Source: Candidatus Latescibacterota bacterium
GTDB lineage: Bacteria > Latescibacterota > UBA2968
Reading direction: 5' to 3'
Assembly: GCA_022824945.1 (NCBI GenBank)
Contig: JAJDYX010000003.1
Location: forward strand, 1 to 64,000
DNA: 64,000 nucleotides
Part shown: positions 60,851-64,000 of the stretch, piece after piece
How positions within the stretch are numbered: the stretch's first letter is position 1
How the letters are laid out: each line of letters opens with the position of its first letter
Position numbers and translations under genes: made by a program
Notes under the pieces: generated by a model
The model's input: the letters and a program-made list of their open reading frames with translations, nothing else
Database searches by the model: none
What the model was told of the DNA's origin: nothing

Positions 60851-61597
60851 TTACATCACCATTCCGCCATCGACAACGAGAACCTGTCCGGTAATATAGG
60901 CCGCGTCGTCAGAGGCGAGAAAGGCTGTGGCAGCAGCGACATCGTCGGGGCTACCGAGTTTGCCCAGTGGAATCTGTGCGATCAACTGTTCTTGTATTTT
61001 AGGGTTGAGTTTGGCGGTCATGTCTGTTGGAATAAATCCGGGCGCAATGGCGTTGGCCGTAATATTGCGGCTGGCTAATTCTCTGGCTACGGATTTGGTC
61101 AGGCCAATAAGGCCCGATTTGGATGCGGCGTAATTGATCTGCCCTGCATTGCCCAGAAGCCCTACGACTGATGAGACGTTGATGATGCGACCGGTTCGCG
61201 CTTTCATCATGGGACGGGTGACGGCTTTGATACAATGGTACGCACCTTTGAGGTTGACGTCAAGAACGGCATCCCACTCGTCTTCTTTCATACGCATCAG
61301 CAAATTGTCGCGAGCGATACCCGCATTGTTGACGAGTATATCAATTTTGCCCCAGGTGTCAAGGACGGTCTCTACGAGGGCTTCAACTGATTCGGCATTG
61401 GCTACATCGGCTTGTCGCGCAATGGCCTCTCTGCCCTGGGCACGGATTTTTTCGGCCACGGTTTCTGCAGCTTCCATGCTCTGGCTGGCACATACGGCGA
61501 TATTGGCTCCTTCGCGCGCAAAGCGCAGGGCAATGGCCTCGCCAATGCCTCGAGACCCGCCTGTTATAAGAGCTGTTTTATCTGTGAGTCGGTTCAT
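60851..61597 (-). CDS. fabG: 3-oxoacyl-ACP reductase FabG
   Basis: 248 aa short-chain dehydrogenase. Cofactor motif '[20 protein letters not shown]', '[20 protein letters not shown]', catalytic '[20 protein letters not shown]' with YxxxK '[10 protein letters not shown]', and C-terminal '[20 protein letters not shown]'. NADPH-dependent reduction of 3-oxoacyl-ACP. Within the fab operon 23 bases after fabD. Confidence 0.95.
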   Translation of the reverse strand: MNRLTDKTALITGGSRGIGEAIALRFAREGANIAVCASQSMEAAETVAEKIRAQGREAIARQADVANAESVEALVETVLDTWGKIDILVNNAGIARDNLLMRMKEDEWDAVLDVNLKGAYHCIKAVTRPMMKARTGRIINVSSVVGLLGNAGQINYAASKSGLIGLTKSVARELASRNITANAIAPGFIPTDMTAKLNPKIQEQLIAQIPLGKLGSPDDVAAATAFLASDDAAYITGQVLVVDGGMVM

Positions 61598-61620
61598 GAG
61601 ATAATTGTCGGTTGAATGTT

Positions 61621-62538
61621 CTAAAGTTGTTCAATGGCTTCCAATGTGCCAGCTTCGCGGACTAAAATATTTCGGTCAATTCGGCGCATAAGGCCCTTGA
61701 GCACATTGCCTGGCCCCACTTCGAGGGCTTCGGTCATGCCTTCTGCTATGAGCCGTTGCATGGATTCGGTCCAGCGAACAGGCGAAATAACTTGCTTGAT
61801 CAACAGGTCTTTGAGCAGGTCTGGATCGCGTGTGGGTTCAGCCGTGACATTGGGGATCACGGGAATTTGCGCCCGCACAAATGGCACATCGTCGAGTATA
61901 TCGGTTAGTGCTGTTACGGCTGGTTGCATCAGGACCGAGTGAAATGCGCCGCCTACGGGCAAGAGCACGGCGCGTTTGGCTCCCAGTGCTTTGGCTTTTT
62001 CGAGTGCTTCTTCAACGGCGTTTTCCTCGCCGGATAGGACCACTTGCCCCGGGCAATTGAAATTGGCTGTTGTGACATGACCCGAAGAACTGAGGTCGTC
62101 GCAAAGACGAATCATTACGTCGTCGTTGAGACCGAGCACAGCAGCCATGGTACCTGGCCGAATTTTTCCCGCGACTTGCATGGCATGTCCGCGAACACTG
62201 ACGACCCGAAAGCCATCTTCGACGCGCATAACACCTGCCGCAACGAGTGCTGCGAGTTCTCCGACACTGTGTCCTGCTACGAGGTCGGGGTGCAGTCCCC
62301 GATTTTTAAGTACTTCAAGAGCGGCAATGCTGTGGGCAAAAATTGCCGGTTGTGTGACTGCGGTTTGTTTGAGTGACTCGGCAGGACCGCTAAAGCAGAA
62401 TGATTTGATGTCTATGTCGAGCATGTCGTCGGCAAGATCAAAAATTTTGTGCGCTTCTGGCGCGGTCCTGTACAGGTCGTGTCCCATGCCAACAAATTGG
62501 GAGCCTTGCCCTGGAAATAGGAAAGCTTTTTTTGTCAT
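61621..62538 (-). CDS. fabD: Malonyl-CoA:ACP transacylase FabD
   Basis: 305 aa. 'FLFPGQGSQFVGMGHDLYR', nucleophile 'LVAGHSVGELAALVAAG' (GHSxGE), Arg/His regions 'VPFVRAQIPVIPNVT' and 'VGGAFHSVLMQPAV'. Transfers malonyl from CoA to ACP. The ATG follows the fabH stop with no gap. Confidence 0.95.
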   Translation of the reverse strand: MTKKAFLFPGQGSQFVGMGHDLYRTAPEAHKIFDLADDMLDIDIKSFCFSGPAESLKQTAVTQPAIFAHSIAALEVLKNRGLHPDLVAGHSVGELAALVAAGVMRVEDGFRVVSVRGHAMQVAGKIRPGTMAAVLGLNDDVMIRLCDDLSSSGHVTTANFNCPGQVVLSGEENAVEEALEKAKALGAKRAVLLPVGGAFHSVLMQPAVTALTDILDDVPFVRAQIPVIPNVTAEPTRDPDLLKDLLIKQVISPVRWTESMQRLIAEGMTEALEVGPGNVLKGLMRRIDRNILVREAGTLEAIEQL

Positions 62539-63531
62539 TTAATAAGCCCAGGTTAGCAGGGTGCTGCCCCAGGTATATCCCGCACCGGCACTGGCGAGCA
62601 ACACGTTGTCACCGCGATTGAGGCGGCTCTGTTCGGCTGCTTCAGACAGGCCAATGGGAATGGTGGCAGCCGAGGTGTTGGCATAGCGGTCGATATTGAC
62701 CACAACGCGATCTTCGGGTATATCTGTGCGTTTGACACAGGCGTCGATGATGCGTTTGTTGGCTTGATGCGGCACAAAAAGCGCGATGTCTTTGCCGACA
62801 AGGCCATTGCGTTCGAGAATTTGAGCAGAAACTTCGGCCATTTTGGGGACTGCAAATTTGAAAACTTCGCGGCCATCTTGATAAATATAGTGCATTTTTT
62901 TTTCAACGGTTTCACGAGAGGCGGGAAGCAGACTGCCGCCAGCGGGTTGTCGCAGATGTTTTACGCCGCTACCATCAGAATAGAGGATAAAGTCTTTAAG
63001 CCCCAAACCGGGTTCGCCGGGTTCAAGTAAAACGGCGCCTGCGCCATCGCCAAAGAGCACACAGGTGTCGCGATCTGTGTAGTCTGTAATGCTGCTCATT
63101 TTGTCGGCTCCAATGACGACTACGCGTTTGTGTGCGCCCGTTTCAATAAATTGCCCCCCCACCATCAGAGCATATAAAAAACCGCTACAGGCTGCCGCCA
63201 GATCAAAAGCCCAGGCATTTGTGGCACCAATTTGGTCCTGTACCAGACAGGCCGTTGATGGAAATACCATGTCGGGCGTGATGGTTGCGACGATGAGCAG
63301 GTCGATATCTCTGGCATCGAGTCCTTTGTTGTGCAGAATGGCTTCCAGAGATTTTAGAGCCATAAAAGATGTGCCCAATCCCTCGTCGAGGATGCGGCGT
63401 TCTCTGATGCCGGTGCGGGATGTGATCCACTCATCGGATGTATCGACCATTTTTTCGAGGTCGGTATTGGTCAGCTTTTGTTCTGGGACATAGTGCCCAA
63501 CCCCGGTGATGGTGGCTGTAAGGGGATACAT
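62539..63531 (-). CDS. fabH: 3-oxoacyl-ACP synthase III (FabH)
   Basis: 330 aa. 'GVGHYVPEQKLTNTDLEKMV', 'SDEWITSRTGIRERRI', catalytic Cys in 'AFDLAAACSGFLYALMVGGQ', His in 'ALFVPHQANKRIIDACVKRT' and Asn in 'IDRYANTSAATIPIGLSEA'. Condenses acetyl-CoA with malonyl-ACP to start chains. GAGGA upstream of the ATG. It directly follows rpmF; plsX, normally between rpmF and fabH, is absent. Confidence 0.96.
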   Translation of the reverse strand: MYPLTATITGVGHYVPEQKLTNTDLEKMVDTSDEWITSRTGIRERRILDEGLGTSFMALKSLEAILHNKGLDARDIDLLIVATITPDMVFPSTACLVQDQIGATNAWAFDLAAACSGFLYALMVGGQFIETGAHKRVVVIGADKMSSITDYTDRDTCVLFGDGAGAVLLEPGEPGLGLKDFILYSDGSGVKHLRQPAGGSLLPASRETVEKKMHYIYQDGREVFKFAVPKMAEVSAQILERNGLVGKDIALFVPHQANKRIIDACVKRTDIPEDRVVVNIDRYANTSAATIPIGLSEAAEQSRLNRGDNVLLASAGAGYTWGSTLLTWAY

Positions 63532-63577
63532 GATAGTTACTCTGCTCCTCTAAAGTCTGCGCGACGTTAGACCAAAA

Positions 63578-63760
63578 TTAAAAGCCATCGGTTTCAATCA
63601 CTTCGCGTCCATTGTAATAACCGCAATTTCCACAGACCCGATGGGGTATTTTTTGCTGCCCGCAGTTGGGGCACTCGTTAAAAGTGGGTTGACGCAGCTT
63701 CCAATTGGCACGGCGTTTACCTGTGCGGGAATTTGAACTTTTTCGTTTGGGGTTGGCCAT
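63578..63760 (-). CDS. rpmF: 50S ribosomal protein L32
   Basis: 60 aa starting MANPKRKSSNSRTGKRRANW, with two CxxC pairs (CPNCGQQKIPHRVCGNCGYY) forming the zinc ribbon of C+ L32 proteins. Gene context (DUF177 upstream, fabH downstream) is the conserved bacterial order. Confidence 0.97.
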   Translation of the reverse strand: MANPKRKSSNSRTGKRRANWKLRQPTFNECPNCGQQKIPHRVCGNCGYYNGREVIETDGF

Positions 63761-63790
63761 GGTGGCATTCCTTTTTAATTGTTGCTCTGT

Positions 63791-64000
63791 TTACTGTTCG
63801 TTTTCTTTTAGTGCGCGGAGAGCATCCCAGCGCGGGTCGAGGCTCTTTTTCTGAGTGTATTCCAGCAATTCCTGGGGATCTTGCTCATAGCGCTCACAAG
63901 GGCCAGAAGGCGATGCAGCACAGGTTGGAATCATGGGTAATTCGAGCAAAATATAATCTTTCACGTCATTGCCCAGGTCTATTTCCCCGGGTTCTTCATT
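63791..64000 (-). CDS. DUF177/YceD-family protein (C-terminal 69 residues in window)
   Basis: The minus-strand frame entering at 64000 reads NEEPGEIDLGNDVKDYILLE, then LPMIPTCAASPSGPCERYEQ, DPQELLEYTQKKSLDPRWDA and LRALKENEQ with TAA at 63791. This is the conserved C-terminus of DUF177 (YceD), a protein linked to 23S rRNA accumulation or L32 co-expression, encoded just before rpmF in many bacteria. A 30-base gap separates it from rpmF. Its N-terminus lies beyond the window. Confidence 0.9.
   Translation of the reverse strand, partial: NEEPGEIDLGNDVKDYILLELPMIPTCAASPSGPCERYEQDPQELLEYTQKKSLDPRWDALRALKENEQ

Noticed and set aside
1..64000. tRNA, rRNA, riboswitch or CRISPR features
   Set aside because: None recognised by eye in the intergenic regions, which are mostly under 200 bases; a covariance-model scan would be needed to exclude small RNAs.

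Overview
The window looks like a chromosomal segment from an uncultured Gram-negative bacterium. My best guess is Candidatus Latescibacterota (WS3) or a nearby FCB-group or Poribacteria-like lineage. This is an inference from gene content only: sulfatases, GH29 fucosidase and several phytanoyl-CoA-dioxygenase (PhyH) proteins together, a surface-antigen-type outer-membrane protein, sigma-54 regulators, and a MutL/DUF6754-like membrane operon. No rRNA or tRNA gene and no CRISPR array was recognised.

Layout. 1-2165 is a decayed accessory patch: the tail of an IS3-type transposase, tandem and inverted repeats, tiny ORFs, a frameshifted Rpn-like remnant, an orphan HigA-type antitoxin and a Zn-ribbon protein. 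2198-10584 holds a secreted pentapeptide-repeat membrane protein, a three-gene plus-strand operon (amidohydrolase, DAO-type oxidoreductase, ceramidase-like hydrolase) and an EndoQ-UvrD fusion. 10686-20090 holds the most unusual locus: a 59-aa putative RiPP precursor, a radical SAM/SPASM maturase and a beta-propeller lipoprotein, all behind a textbook sigma-54 promoter. Upstream of that promoter are three copies of a TGCATACA-GT-TGTATGCA palindrome. The next gene upstream encodes a ~1600-aa fusion of Ser/Thr kinase, AAA/TPR, GAF, sigma-54 AAA+ and Fis-type HTH, and is the obvious candidate to bind those palindromes. A second, N-terminally damaged sigma-54 activator lies downstream of the lipoprotein.

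20091-25300 is a GntR-ABC transporter operon in which the permease and ATPase were duplicated. The second ATPase has shrunk to a ~130-bp in-frame scar, and a CPBP protease gene now runs into that scar. 25405-31273 carries a fused LutB/LutA-like iron-sulfur protein, pheA, an HDAC-family deacetylase, an ankyrin protein and mnmA. 31293-43685 is a catabolic or accessory block: three PhyH proteins (one with HEAT repeats), a stand-alone AMPK-type glycogen-binding domain, an enolase-superfamily enzyme, purT, a DUF433 protein, a Gfo/Idh/MocA oxidoreductase, an alpha/beta hydrolase, alpha-L-fucosidase and two sulfatases. Desulfation and trimming of sulfated fucose-containing glycans is a reasonable inference.

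43816-50344 encodes a UbiA-type prenyltransferase, a 1191-aa protease/propeller/outer-membrane-barrel fusion and an OppF/OppD ATPase pair. 50428-57634 is a compact eight-gene operon of unknown function: MutL-like ASKHA ATPase, FN3/DUF6754-like protein, barrel-sandwich protein and several membrane proteins. 57612-64000 is the housekeeping block lplA-like, rnc, fabF, acpP, fabG, fabD, fabH, rpmF and the DUF177 gene, transcribed toward lower coordinates and lacking plsX at its usual place.

Start codons were moved from the longest possible ORF wherever a Shine-Dalgarno sequence or family alignment argued for it. All functional statements come from reading motifs by eye; no database search was run.
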